The notes below the pieces were generated by a model that made no database searches, had not been told where the DNA came from, and saw nothing but the letters and a program-made list of their open reading frames with translations. From positions 1-24,218 of the forward strand of contig JALUZI010000137.1 of assembly GCA_027012045.1 (NCBI GenBank): 24,218 nt of DNA, given 5' to 3'. The stretch is from Desulfurococcales archaeon (GTDB taxonomy: Archaea; Thermoproteota; Thermoprotei_A; Sulfolobales; Acidilobaceae). A program made the translations under genes and the position numbers. Position 1 is the stretch's first letter. Every line of letters begins with the position of its first letter. Shown here one piece after another: positions 7,466 through 14,265 of the stretch.

Positions 7466-8007
7466 TAGCAGTAACAGGAGCTAGTGGAATAGCTTACGCG
7501 GAAAAGCTCCTTGAGGCCTCTATCGACTTGGGTGTGAACATAGAGGGTGTAATACTATCCGAGTCGGCCATTGAGGTCGCGCGGCTGGAGCTGGGCAGGG
7601 AGCCCAGGATACCGGGTGGAATAACTGTTTACAGCGAGGATGATTTCAGAGCGCCATTCGCTAGTAGCAGCGGACTACCCGAGTGCATGGTCGTGGTTCC
7701 TGCCAGCATGAACACCATAGCGAAGATAGCGAATGGAATACAGGACAATCTCATCGCCAGAGCTGCCGGGTCTATGCTTCGGATGAGGAGGAGACTTGTA
7801 GTAGTACCGAGGGAGACTCCTCTCAGCATTATCGACCTTGAGAACCTGTTGAAGCTGGCTAAGGCTGGAGCAGTTGTTCTCCCCGCTTCACCCGGGTTCT
7901 ACTATAATCCTAGGACGATAGATGATATGGTGGGTTTTATAGCGGGTAAAATACTGGATGTACTTGGAGTTGACAATGAGCTATATAAGCACTGGGGGGA
8001 CAGCTAG
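7441..8007 (+). CDS. ubiX: flavin prenyltransferase UbiX
   Basis: The 188-residue UbiX-type enzyme attaches a dimethylallyl group to FMN to make prenyl-FMN, the cofactor of UbiD-family decarboxylases. Family motifs are [14 protein letters not shown] (FMN phosphate loop), [19 protein letters not shown], the basic [14 protein letters not shown] where RETP is a hallmark, and the C-terminal [17 protein letters not shown]. The GTG start lies inside the macrodomain gene with GGTG seven nt upstream, so the 25-nt overlap looks genuine. No ubiD is in the window. In archaea using the modified mevalonate pathway (shown for Aeropyrum), prenyl-FMN serves anhydromevalonate-phosphate decarboxylase, which would connect this gene to the lipid genes downstream. 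The stop overlaps the convergent neighbour's by 4 nt. Confidence 0.94.
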   Translation: MPGCKSVLVAVTGASGIAYAEKLLEASIDLGVNIEGVILSESAIEVARLELGREPRIPGGITVYSEDDFRAPFASSSGLPECMVVVPASMNTIAKIANGIQDNLIARAAGSMLRMRRRLVVVPRETPLSIIDLENLLKLAKAGAVVLPASPGFYYNPRTIDDMVGFIAGKILDVLGVDNELYKHWGDS

Positions 8008-8492
8008 AACTCGTCCTCCTTGAACCCCAGCTTGCTTAGAAGACTCTTAGACCTAAAGCTGAACTCCTCTCCCTCCAGCTCCTCGTCGAACTCCTTCTTG
8101 GCCCTCTGCCTCTTCTCCAGCGCCCATCCACACCTACCGTCAGGCAACATTTTTTGGAGTGCACAGTATGCATACTGGCACTGTGCACCTATGCACTTGT
8201 CACCTATCCACCTGCAGTAAGCCTCTTTTATGGGTTGCCCGCGGTAGTGCTCTGTTGTGATGAGCAGAGCTTTCTTGCTACAGCGGAAGTATGGGCATAA
8301 GGGGCTGCACATTACTCCGTTGGGCTTCGGCATGGGCTTAGACTGGCGGCCTTGTTGGTCTCGGTGGTCCCTTGGCTGCTGCCTCGGCCTGCTGGTATAC
8401 CTTGGGTTTCCACCGCTGTGGCGCCGGTCTCTACTGTAGCCTCCGCGTCCATAGCCTCGTTCTCGATTATCTCTCCTGTCTCTATAGGACAT
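8004..8492 (-). CDS. hypothetical R/G-rich, eight-cysteine protein
   Basis: I do not recognise a family. The 162-residue protein has three parts. The N-terminus (1-58) is disordered, very rich in Arg, Gly, Tyr, Gln and Asp, and resembles RGG-type RNA-binding tails. The core (60-123) has eight cysteines at 62, 66, 71, 93, 100, 105, 110 and 121. The C-terminal tail is acidic, then basic (E/K-rich). The cysteine spacing suggests two zinc sites or an iron-sulfur cluster, and together with the tail suggests an RNA-binding metal protein; this is inference. The ATG start has GGTG seven nt upstream and a TATA-like TTTTTAA near 8541-8548. The gene is convergent with ubiX, with overlapping stop codons (CTAG). 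Confidence 0.75.
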   Translation of the reverse strand: MSYRDRRDNRERGYGRGGYSRDRRHSGGNPRYTSRPRQQPRDHRDQQGRQSKPMPKPNGVMCSPLCPYFRCSKKALLITTEHYRGQPIKEAYCRWIGDKCIGAQCQYAYCALQKMLPDGRCGWALEKRQRAKKEFDEELEGEEFSFRSKSLLSKLGFKEDEF

Positions 8493-8596
8493 ATAGGAAC
8501 ACCACCTTGACGAGGAGAATACTCACAGTCTGCTCACCAGTTAAAAATCCTTGCTGTCTAGTTCACCGCTTCCAAGTGTTCCTTTAGAATAGAATA

Positions 8597-9139
8597 CTAG
8601 GGCTTAAACCATTTAAATATTATGTAGGAGACATTCGACTCTGAAACCAGTGCGACGACATACGTTTTCTTGACGCTGTGCCCTAGTCTTCCAGCCCTTA
8701 CAATGTCGATTGGGTCGAAAACCTCATCCTTCTCTTTCACCTCAACTATGAAGGGGGCATGGTCGATGCCCGGGCCGAATCTATAGACGGCGAATGGCGC
8801 GCCGAACTTAAGCCCCGACCTCACTATAAGCTTCCTGTTCCGGAGGTCCCTGTATACCATGTAGAGCGTTTTCTCCCTATTGGAAAGCAGGGCTTTCAGG
8901 CGGTCCGGACCTATCATACTGTCTTGCTCTGCATCATAGACCTCTAGGATTCCTTTCTCGGTGAGGTAGAGGGCTTCAAGTAGGGAGAGTATAAGGGGGG
9001 CACTCCACTCTGTTTTACCCGGCTTATCTACCCCTAGGGGTTTACCGTAGAACCCGTGTGTATAGAGTTTCTTTGATTGGATAGTATCGGGTACAATAAC
9101 TGATTTGCCGTGCAGGTACCCCTTTATTTTCTCATCCAA
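8597..9139 (-). CDS. endA: tRNA-splicing endonuclease
   Basis: The 180-residue protein is the catalytic-type EndA subunit, which cuts bulge-helix-bulge motifs at exon-intron borders of pre-tRNA and pre-rRNA. Its catalytic domain is recognisable: LKFGAPFAVYRFGPGIDHAPF gives the triad Tyr (Y119) and His (H127), and RLGHSVKKTYVVAL gives the Lys (K158). The N-terminal domain (1-90) has the mixed fold usual for the family. In Crenarchaeota the enzyme is often an alpha2-beta2 heterotetramer with a second, non-catalytic subunit encoded elsewhere; none is seen in this window. The start is TTG with GGTG seven nt upstream. Confidence 0.93.
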   Translation of the reverse strand: MDEKIKGYLHGKSVIVPDTIQSKKLYTHGFYGKPLGVDKPGKTEWSAPLILSLLEALYLTEKGILEVYDAEQDSMIGPDRLKALLSNREKTLYMVYRDLRNRKLIVRSGLKFGAPFAVYRFGPGIDHAPFIVEVKEKDEVFDPIDIVRAGRLGHSVKKTYVVALVSESNVSYIIFKWFKP

Positions 9140-9193
9140 TTCTTGACACCTTGAGAACTAACGTGTAGGATTAATCCGTGGTCTAAGACGGTT

Positions 9194-9259
9194 ATGAGGT
9201 TAGGGTGGAGGCTTCTCGTTCTTGTTTCTATAATGCTCGGAGTGTCATGTGGGGGATGA
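9194..9259 (+). other. very short ORF resembling a lipoprotein signal peptide (doubtful)
   Basis: Within the 125-nt gap between endA and the DUF47-like gene, an ATG-initiated frame encodes 21 residues: two arginines, a hydrophobic stretch LLVLVSIMLGV and a terminal SCGG, like a lipobox. It stops immediately after the cysteine and has no GGTG before it. It could be chance, a leader peptide or a relic. The rest of the gap holds the endA promoter and nothing else I can identify. Confidence 0.12.
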
Positions 9260-9264
9260 TGGAG

Positions 9265-9972
9265 TTATATGAGTATTAGACTGTAATCACTAATGTCTTT
9301 CAGGAGGTCTATGGAGTTTTCCAAGCTGTCGACAAGTCCCGCCAGTAACAGCAGGTTCTTCACATTACTGGAGTATCTCTCTATGACTTTTACATAGAGA
9401 GTCCTGTAGGCCGAGTCTGCTTCTTCTTCCTTTATTTTAACGTCTGATATGGCGTCCCGGACTATTGTCTTGTTAACCCCTAGGCTTCGGAAGACTCTTA
9501 TGAGGCTACCCGACATATCGACCAGGTATCCAGAGAGCTTTCTCAGGTCTTGCTTGACGTCATCGTCTATTTTCTGGTATTTACTGGTGTAAAGGAATAA
9601 CCTATACGCGAACCCCTCGATGTACTGTGCTGCTTTGGTGTACAGTATGGATATTTGAGCGTAGGCTGAAAGGTAGGAGATAGTTTCCCTCATACGGGAC
9701 AGGTAGCGGAAGAGCCTTTCTCTGCCGCCGTCGATCTTGTCCTTGACTCCCAGTATCTCGCGTTCATACATTTTCTTGAGTTTCTCCACTGCCAGATCGT
9801 CGTTCTCGGCGTTCAGGGCTATTTCTATCATTTTTGAAGCGGTTGAAGCCATGTTTGAGAAGTTTATCGCTATGTTGGAGAGTTGTTCTTTTATGCTCAT
9901 CTCAGCTATCGATTCCTCAACCACGTTGTTCTCATTGTACATATCGGCTTCTTCATAGTATTCCTCTCCCAT
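9265..9972 (-). CDS. PhoU/DUF47-like helical protein
   Basis: The 235-residue, all-helical protein has heptad-like segments throughout. The pattern EEEADSAYRTLYVKVIERYSSNV, then LLLLAGLVDSLENSIDLLKDISDYSLILI at the end, resembles the C-terminal helices of DUF47/PhoU-like proteins, which commonly partner PiT phosphate transporters. The acidic tail at the N-terminus (about 1-25, EEYYEEADMYNENN) is unusual. No phosphate transporter is adjacent, so a phosphate role is not supported by context. The frame extends to GTG 9981, but ATG 9972 is preferred because GGTG lies six nt upstream and the GTG falls inside that ribosome-binding site. I regard the family assignment as probable, the function as unknown. 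Confidence 0.6.
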   Translation of the reverse strand: MGEEYYEEADMYNENNVVEESIAEMSIKEQLSNIAINFSNMASTASKMIEIALNAENDDLAVEKLKKMYEREILGVKDKIDGGRERLFRYLSRMRETISYLSAYAQISILYTKAAQYIEGFAYRLFLYTSKYQKIDDDVKQDLRKLSGYLVDMSGSLIRVFRSLGVNKTIVRDAISDVKIKEEEADSAYRTLYVKVIERYSSNVKNLLLLAGLVDSLENSIDLLKDISDYSLILI

Positions 9973-10083
9973 CCTACACACCTACTGGTCTGTTACTGGT
10001 TAATCAGTTTCTATTAGTATGCTTTCGATTATTCGTGTTTAAAAAGTTAAAGGATCCCTGTGAATACAGCGTTGTGTGAAGTG
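9973..10083 (-). promoter_or_regulatory. promoter region of the DUF47-like gene
   Basis: The leftward strand carries a T-rich stretch ending in TTTTTAAACACG (about 10036-10047). It could be the TATA box of the DUF47-like gene and also the oligo-U terminator of the upstream helical orphan gene. Confidence 0.35.
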
Positions 10084-10443
10084 CTATGTGGTTAGGCTGG
10101 TCAGTAGCCGTGATAGGTCGTCGAGGTCTTTTCTCACGGTCTCCTTGAAATCATCGTCTCCTACGTCGAGGAGGAGTAGAGTGGAAAGTATTTCCTGTTC
10201 TTTGGGGGCTGATATGAACTTGTAATAAGATAATAGTGTATCGACATCATTGCTTGACCCGATTCTGGTGATTAATTCGTGTAACCTTGTTCTCAGTACT
10301 CTCAGCCTGCCAATTATGTGTGATAGCTCTGTTATGGCGGATTCGTCTTTTTCCCCGGTTTTTATCTTTTCTATCATGGCCTCCGCGTAGTCTATTAGGT
10401 CGAGTCTCTGGTAGAGTATTGCCTCTAGGTCACTCACCGACAA
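10084..10443 (-). CDS. hypothetical small helical protein (119 aa)
   Basis: I do not recognise this protein. It is 119 residues, predicted entirely helical, with coiled-coil-like repeats: LEAILYQRLDLIDYAEAMIEKI at the N-terminus, a central HIIGRLRVLRTRLHELITRI, and a C-terminal LDDLSRLLTSL. It has no cysteine and no membrane segment. The start is TTG with GGTG eight nt upstream. It is followed, in the same direction, by the DUF47-like helical protein after 111 nt; two consecutive helical proteins suggest a shared complex, which is only a guess. A TATA-like GCTATATGAAC lies around 10482-10492. Confidence 0.6.
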   Translation of the reverse strand: MSVSDLEAILYQRLDLIDYAEAMIEKIKTGEKDESAITELSHIIGRLRVLRTRLHELITRIGSSNDVDTLLSYYKFISAPKEQEILSTLLLLDVGDDDFKETVRKDLDDLSRLLTSLTT

Positions 10444-10510
10444 TCATACTGCACCATTTTTAGAAAATGCGTGGATTAGAGTTCATATAGCTATGGGGAG
10501 GTTGGTGTTT

Positions 10511-10915
10511 TTACTCTTCCGAGGAAATGTCTAGTCTTACTCCCAGCTTCTCTCCTCCCTTATGGGCCCTGACTGTGGCTATGCTGTTGTCTGCTATGCC
10601 GTGCTCCTCCATTAGATCTCCGTTTACATAGACTATGTTTTCCTCTACGTCATCCTCGATTATGGCTTTGAAAGCGAACCTCTTCTTGCCCGCTACTACT
10701 ATTTCCAGGTAGTCTTTTATACCGAGTTCCCTGGCGAGCCTGGATGATATTCTTGCTTCTTCTTCGTCGAGTTCGTCATCGTATCTTATTCTAACCCTTT
10801 TTTCCCTGAGGACTTTCCTGGTTTCCTTGAGCTGGCTCGCTGATGGTATGAAGTCGAGTATCTTGTCAATCCTCCTCTCTTCGCCGCTCATGCCTCGATC
10901 CCACCCTTCCGTCAT
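10511..10915 (-). CDS. conserved-looking hypothetical protein coupled to glyS
   Basis: The product has 134 residues. The first third is charged and helical (KVLREKRVRIRYDDELDEEEARISSRLARELG). The remainder is strand-rich, with YLEIVVAGKKRFAFKA and YVNGDLMEEHGIADNSIATVRA. The last motif (strand, L-x-E-x-G-I-x-D-x-S/D, strand) recalls double-psi beta-barrel or AbrB-like domains, which is a weak inference. The start ATG overlaps the glyS stop as ATGA, so translation is probably coupled. An alternative start is the ATG at 10891, which has GGTG ten nt upstream. The function is unknown; a translation-related role is suggested only by the linkage. Confidence 0.7.
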   Translation of the reverse strand: MTEGWDRGMSGEERRIDKILDFIPSASQLKETRKVLREKRVRIRYDDELDEEEARISSRLARELGIKDYLEIVVAGKKRFAFKAIIEDDVEENIVYVNGDLMEEHGIADNSIATVRAHKGGEKLGVRLDISSEE

Positions 10916-12660
10916 ATTTTGGATACAAGCTCCTCCAATGGAAGCTTGCTTCCAAGTCCTATTCTAATTAGGTTTGGTAATCTATTAATGTTAACCCTAA
11001 CCTGCCTCCATGTATCCCTGTCCCTCACGGTTACGGTTTTATCTTCTAGTGTCTGGTAGTCCACGGTTACGGCGAACGGTACTCCTATCTCGTCGCTCCG
11101 AGCATATCTTCTACCTATGTTCCCCGAGTCGTCATAGATTGCCGTGAACCCCTTGTCAACTAGGTCCCTGTATAAGCTGGTAGCTATTTCCCTTAGTTTT
11201 TCATCTTTCTCTATTAGAGGGAAGACAGATACTTGGACGGGGGCTATGTCCCTGGGGAAGCTTAGTATTCTCCTTCCATCTTTCTCTCTATACGCGTGTT
11301 CCAGTGTGGCGAATACTATTCTATCAGTTCCGAAGGAGGGTTCTATCACGTGTGGAACGAATTTCTCTCCGGTAATCTTTTCTTCGACAATTTTCATTAT
11401 AATCATGTCCTTGGTGATACGGTAGCCGTCTATTACAATAGCCTCCTTGTCGGCTAGTTCATTGTACAGTTTCTCTACACCATACTTCTCTATGATAGAT
11501 ATTACGTTAGGCGCGTCCTTCTTGTACATCCTGCCTATAAGGGCTTTGTTGACCAGGTACTTCACAGTCTTCCTGATCACCGGTTCAGGATAGCTCCTGT
11601 ATACTCTTAGGTCTTTACCACTGTATTTCATGTGCCTGGAGAGGTCATAGTTGCCTCTATAGCTGTGTCCCGCTATTTCGATCCATCCCCACCTAGACAC
11701 CTTTACTTTCTGGTCGAATGTCTGGCTACTATAGTGGGCTCGTTCATCAGGGAGTTTGTCCTCGAACATTATGCTGTCGCCAGGTATTCCGAGGCTTTCG
11801 ACGAACTTCTTTCCTACAACCATCCAGTAAGCCAGGCATCCGTGTACGATGATCCCCTCATCTACAGCTTCTCCCGCCTTGTACTTTTCCGGCGGTTCCC
11901 CGTTCAGCCTAGCCTTCTGCGTCAGTATGTAGAGATCTACGTCCTCAACTTTGCTGAGGATGGGGCATTCCTCTCTCTTCGGGTCTATGAAGAACTCCAT
12001 CTCCATTATTGTGAACTCTCTGAGCCTTATGACTCCCTGACGGGGGCTTATCTCGTTTCTACCGACCCTGCCTATCTGGGCTATACCCAGTGGTAGCCTG
12101 TTCCTCATTGCCTCGAGGACTCTCTTGAAGGCTACGAAGATGCCTTGGGCTAGCTCTGGACGTATGTACCCCTTGTTAGACTCGTACGGCCCTATTCTAG
12201 TCTCGAAGAGCAGGTTGAACGTCTTGACTTCTCCTAGCTCGCCGCCGCATACGGGGCATTTAATGTTGTTCTCTCTTATCAGCTTAGTTAGCTCCTCTGG
12301 GGTGAGCCCCTCCACGCTTATACCCAGCTTTTCCTCCACAAGGTGGTCTGCCCTGAACTTCCGGCCGCACTTGAGGCATTCGACTATTGGATCCGTGAAA
12401 TTCTCTACGTGGCCGGATGCCTCGTAGACTTTTGCGGGTCCTATAACCGGGGTCTCGACTTCTACGACCATGTCCTGGTGTCTCCTAATGAAGTACTCCC
12501 TCCACTTGTTGATTATGTTGTTCTTCAGTGAGATACCGTATGGCCCTAGGTCGTAGAAGCCTGCTACACCGCCGTATATCTCGTAGGAGGGCCATAGGAA
12601 CCCCCTTCTCTTAGCTAGATCCATGAGCCTCTCATACTTGTCTTCCTCAACGCTCGCCAT
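10912..12660 (-). CDS. glyS: glycyl-tRNA synthetase, class II archaeal/eukaryotic type
   Basis: The 582-residue GlyRS charges tRNA-Gly with glycine and is an alpha2-type class II enzyme. Visible are the N-terminal YGGVAGFYDLGPYG motif 1 region (29-42), a zinc-binding insertion with C95-x2-C98 and C135-x2-C138, motif 2 (GRNEISPRQGVIRLREF, about 200-216) and motif 3 (PSFGTDRIVFATLEHAY). The C-terminal anticodon-binding domain follows, with DIAPVQVSVFPL and GRRYARSDEIGVPFAVTVD. The ATG start has GGGT 8 nt upstream but no GGTG core, unlike its neighbours. A TATA box (TTTATAATCC, read leftward) is at 12696-12705 in the region shared with the divergent ureohydrolase gene. The 3' end overlaps the following orphan gene by 4 nt. 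Confidence 0.97.
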   Translation of the reverse strand: MASVEEDKYERLMDLAKRRGFLWPSYEIYGGVAGFYDLGPYGISLKNNIINKWREYFIRRHQDMVVEVETPVIGPAKVYEASGHVENFTDPIVECLKCGRKFRADHLVEEKLGISVEGLTPEELTKLIRENNIKCPVCGGELGEVKTFNLLFETRIGPYESNKGYIRPELAQGIFVAFKRVLEAMRNRLPLGIAQIGRVGRNEISPRQGVIRLREFTIMEMEFFIDPKREECPILSKVEDVDLYILTQKARLNGEPPEKYKAGEAVDEGIIVHGCLAYWMVVGKKFVESLGIPGDSIMFEDKLPDERAHYSSQTFDQKVKVSRWGWIEIAGHSYRGNYDLSRHMKYSGKDLRVYRSYPEPVIRKTVKYLVNKALIGRMYKKDAPNVISIIEKYGVEKLYNELADKEAIVIDGYRITKDMIIMKIVEEKITGEKFVPHVIEPSFGTDRIVFATLEHAYREKDGRRILSFPRDIAPVQVSVFPLIEKDEKLREIATSLYRDLVDKGFTAIYDDSGNIGRRYARSDEIGVPFAVTVDYQTLEDKTVTVRDRDTWRQVRVNINRLPNLIRIGLGSKLPLEELVSKI

Positions 12661-12740
12661 AACGGTCTACCCGGGATTGCTAGTGGGAACGGTATAGGAT
12701 TATAAATAAAGAAGCCAGGTTTTACCAGTGGGTGTCGCTG
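12661..12740. promoter_or_regulatory. divergent promoter, glyS / ureohydrolase
   Basis: A single AT-rich block (GGATTATAAATAAAG, 12698-12712) can act as TATA box in both directions. It sits about 50 nt from the GlyRS ATG and about 35 nt from the ureohydrolase ATG, so the latter would have a short leader containing its GGTG (12731-12734). Confidence 0.6.
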
Positions 12741-13652
12741 ATGGAGTCATTGTACTTGCTGGAGAACCCGGAGAGCTTCGGCGGGTACTCTAGCCCGGTA
12801 GATAAGAGTAGGTTTCTACTCGTTGGATTCCCATATGACTCTACCTCCTCGTATAGGCCCGGGCAAAGATTCGGGCCATCAGAGATCCGTAAAGCTTCGA
12901 GGTATATTGAATACAACAGTCTGAGAGCGGGGGTCGACATAGACTACCATGGGGGGATAAGTGATCTAGGCGATGTTGCAGTCGTGTACGGTGACCCGAA
13001 GGAGACTGTGAGGAGGGTTGAGGACGTATACAAGGATGTTTCCACACAGCGGGATAAGACTATCGTTATGATCGGAGGTGAGCATCTTGGTACACTGGGG
13101 GCTTTATCTGCTTATAGGAGCCTAGAGCCTTGTCTCGTGTGGATTGACGCTCACATGGATCTCCGGAAAGAGTATCTCGGCTGTTTGTATAGTCATGCCA
13201 GTGTTGTTAGGAGGCTATGGGAAAAGTATGGTGGAAGACTGAGTGTCTTCTACCTCGGAGCTAGGGGGTTCTCGCCTGACGAATTCGGGTTCGCGGAGAG
13301 CAAGGGGTTCGAGGTTGTCACTAGTTTGGAGGCAAGAGATATTGGGTTGGAAATGACTGTTCTGAAGGCTAAAAGGTTCCTTTCTAGCTGCAACCGGTTC
13401 TACGTCAGCATAGATATGGACGTCTTCGATCCTTCATACGCTCCAGGGGTAGGGAACCCTGAGCCAGAGGGGTTGTCTCCATCATTTGTACTAGACTTCC
13501 TATGGAGAATAATTGATGATAGGATCATAGGGTTCGACGTTATGGAGGCTAACCCTTCCTACGATCCTTCGGGGATAACGAGTGTTCTAGCGGCTAAGTT
13601 GGTCGTTGAGTTGTCCGCCATGGTGTTTAAGAGGAAATACTTGAAGGGTTAG
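12741..13652 (+). CDS. speB: agmatinase-type ureohydrolase
   Basis: The 303-residue arginase-family enzyme hydrolyses agmatine, or a related guanidino compound, to putrescine and urea. All manganese ligands are present: H115 in IGGEHLGTLG, D136-x-H138-x-D140 in WIDAHMDLR, and D225-x-D227 in SIDMDVFDPSYAPG. The SHASVVRRLW segment downstream and the PEPEGLS loop are as in agmatinases. Substrate choice between agmatine, guanidinobutyrate and others cannot be fixed from sequence, but polyamine synthesis is the usual role in hyperthermophilic archaea. The frame extends to GTG 12732, but ATG 12741 has GGTG six nt upstream and the GTG lies inside that site. The stop overlaps that of the convergent rpoP by three nt (TTAG). 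Confidence 0.92.
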   Translation: MESLYLLENPESFGGYSSPVDKSRFLLVGFPYDSTSSYRPGQRFGPSEIRKASRYIEYNSLRAGVDIDYHGGISDLGDVAVVYGDPKETVRRVEDVYKDVSTQRDKTIVMIGGEHLGTLGALSAYRSLEPCLVWIDAHMDLRKEYLGCLYSHASVVRRLWEKYGGRLSVFYLGARGFSPDEFGFAESKGFEVVTSLEARDIGLEMTVLKAKRFLSSCNRFYVSIDMDVFDPSYAPGVGNPEPEGLSPSFVLDFLWRIIDDRIIGFDVMEANPSYDPSGITSVLAAKLVVELSAMVFKRKYLKG

Positions 13653-13822
13653 ACGGCCCTGAAGAGTATTTTGCCTGGCCTTTTCAGCTTGAACAATCCC
13701 CTGAAACCGCATCGGGGGCACATGAGGCTTGGCAGGAGCTCTATCTCGCTCCTCTTGACTATTGCCCCACAGTTAGGGCATAGGTACTCGATGTCCTCGT
13801 CGTTCTCGACATATCTTTCCAC
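13649..13822 (-). CDS. rpo12: DNA-directed RNA polymerase subunit Rpo12 (RpoP)
   Basis: This short gene codes for 57 residues and is easily missed. The product is a small zinc ribbon: YLCPNCG (C15, C18), then LLPSLMCPRCGFRGLFK (C35, C38) and KRPGKILFRAV. The CP-x-CG ... L-P-x-x-x-CP-x-CG(F/Y)R pattern and the basic RP...RAV tail are those of archaeal Rpo12, the counterpart of eukaryotic RPB12/RPC10, a structural subunit of RNA polymerase. The start is GTG with GGTG seven nt upstream. A TATA-like AATATTTATCC lies at 13863-13871 on this strand. The gene stands alone, without the ribosomal protein L37Ae gene that often precedes it in archaea, and is convergent with the ureohydrolase. Confidence 0.88.
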   Translation of the reverse strand: MERYVENDEDIEYLCPNCGAIVKRSEIELLPSLMCPRCGFRGLFKLKRPGKILFRAV

Positions 13823-13952
13823 TATGGTACACCTGGATTAATGTGGTTTTGTGTGCGAGAGGATAAATATTTATTTTTTCCGAACCCCCATTCCGTTACT
13901 ATGGAACCACGTGTAATTTACGTGTAAAACATGTATGGGTGTAAGAAAAGCC
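13823..13952. promoter_or_regulatory. divergent promoter, rpo12 / aIF1
   Basis: An AT-rich block at 13862-13879 (ATAAATATTTATTTTTT) can serve as TATA box both ways. Between it and the aIF1 start lies a direct repeat, ACGTGTAA at 13909-13916 and again at 13920-13927, exactly 11 bp apart, which could be a protein-binding site. Confidence 0.5.
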
Positions 13953-14261
13953 ATGGGTGAACTCGATTCTCTCTGCGGAGGACTACCCCCCGAGCTCTGC
14001 GAGCAACTTGTCACCGAGCAACAGGAGATAAAGATAAGGCTTGAAAAGAGGCGGTTTGGTAAGGAGGTAACCATTATAGATGGTTTAAACGAGAAGGAGG
14101 TCAACCTGAAGAAACTGGCGTCAGATCTTAAGAGGAGGTTGGCGACCGGAGGAACAGCTAAGGATGGAAGGATAGAGCTACAGGGAGACCACAGGGATCG
14201 TGTCAAGGAAATACTTATAGAGATGGGGTTCCCCGAGGAAAACATCACGGTGATAGAGTAA
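13953..14261 (+). CDS. translation initiation factor aIF1 (SUI1)
   Basis: The 102-residue SUI1-fold protein is archaeal initiation factor 1, which binds the small ribosomal subunit near the P site and helps select the start codon. Recognisable parts are [13 protein letters not shown] at the N-terminus, [19 protein letters not shown], the [20 protein letters not shown] loop and [19 protein letters not shown]. The frame is open to ATG 13935, but ATG 13953 fits the family length better and has a GGTG 11 nt upstream; the earlier ATG has none. The gene ends 4 nt before the convergent threonine dehydratase stop. In a genome so rich in TTG and GTG starts, this factor would have an important role in start selection. 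Confidence 0.93.
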   Translation: MGELDSLCGGLPPELCEQLVTEQQEIKIRLEKRRFGKEVTIIDGLNEKEVNLKKLASDLKRRLATGGTAKDGRIELQGDHRDRVKEILIEMGFPEENITVIE

Positions 14262-14265
14262 GAAA

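Noticed and set aside
11144..12531. Plus-strand ORFs antisense to glyS (including a 154-residue one)
   Set aside because: GlyRS motifs cover the whole region; these frames are compositional shadows.
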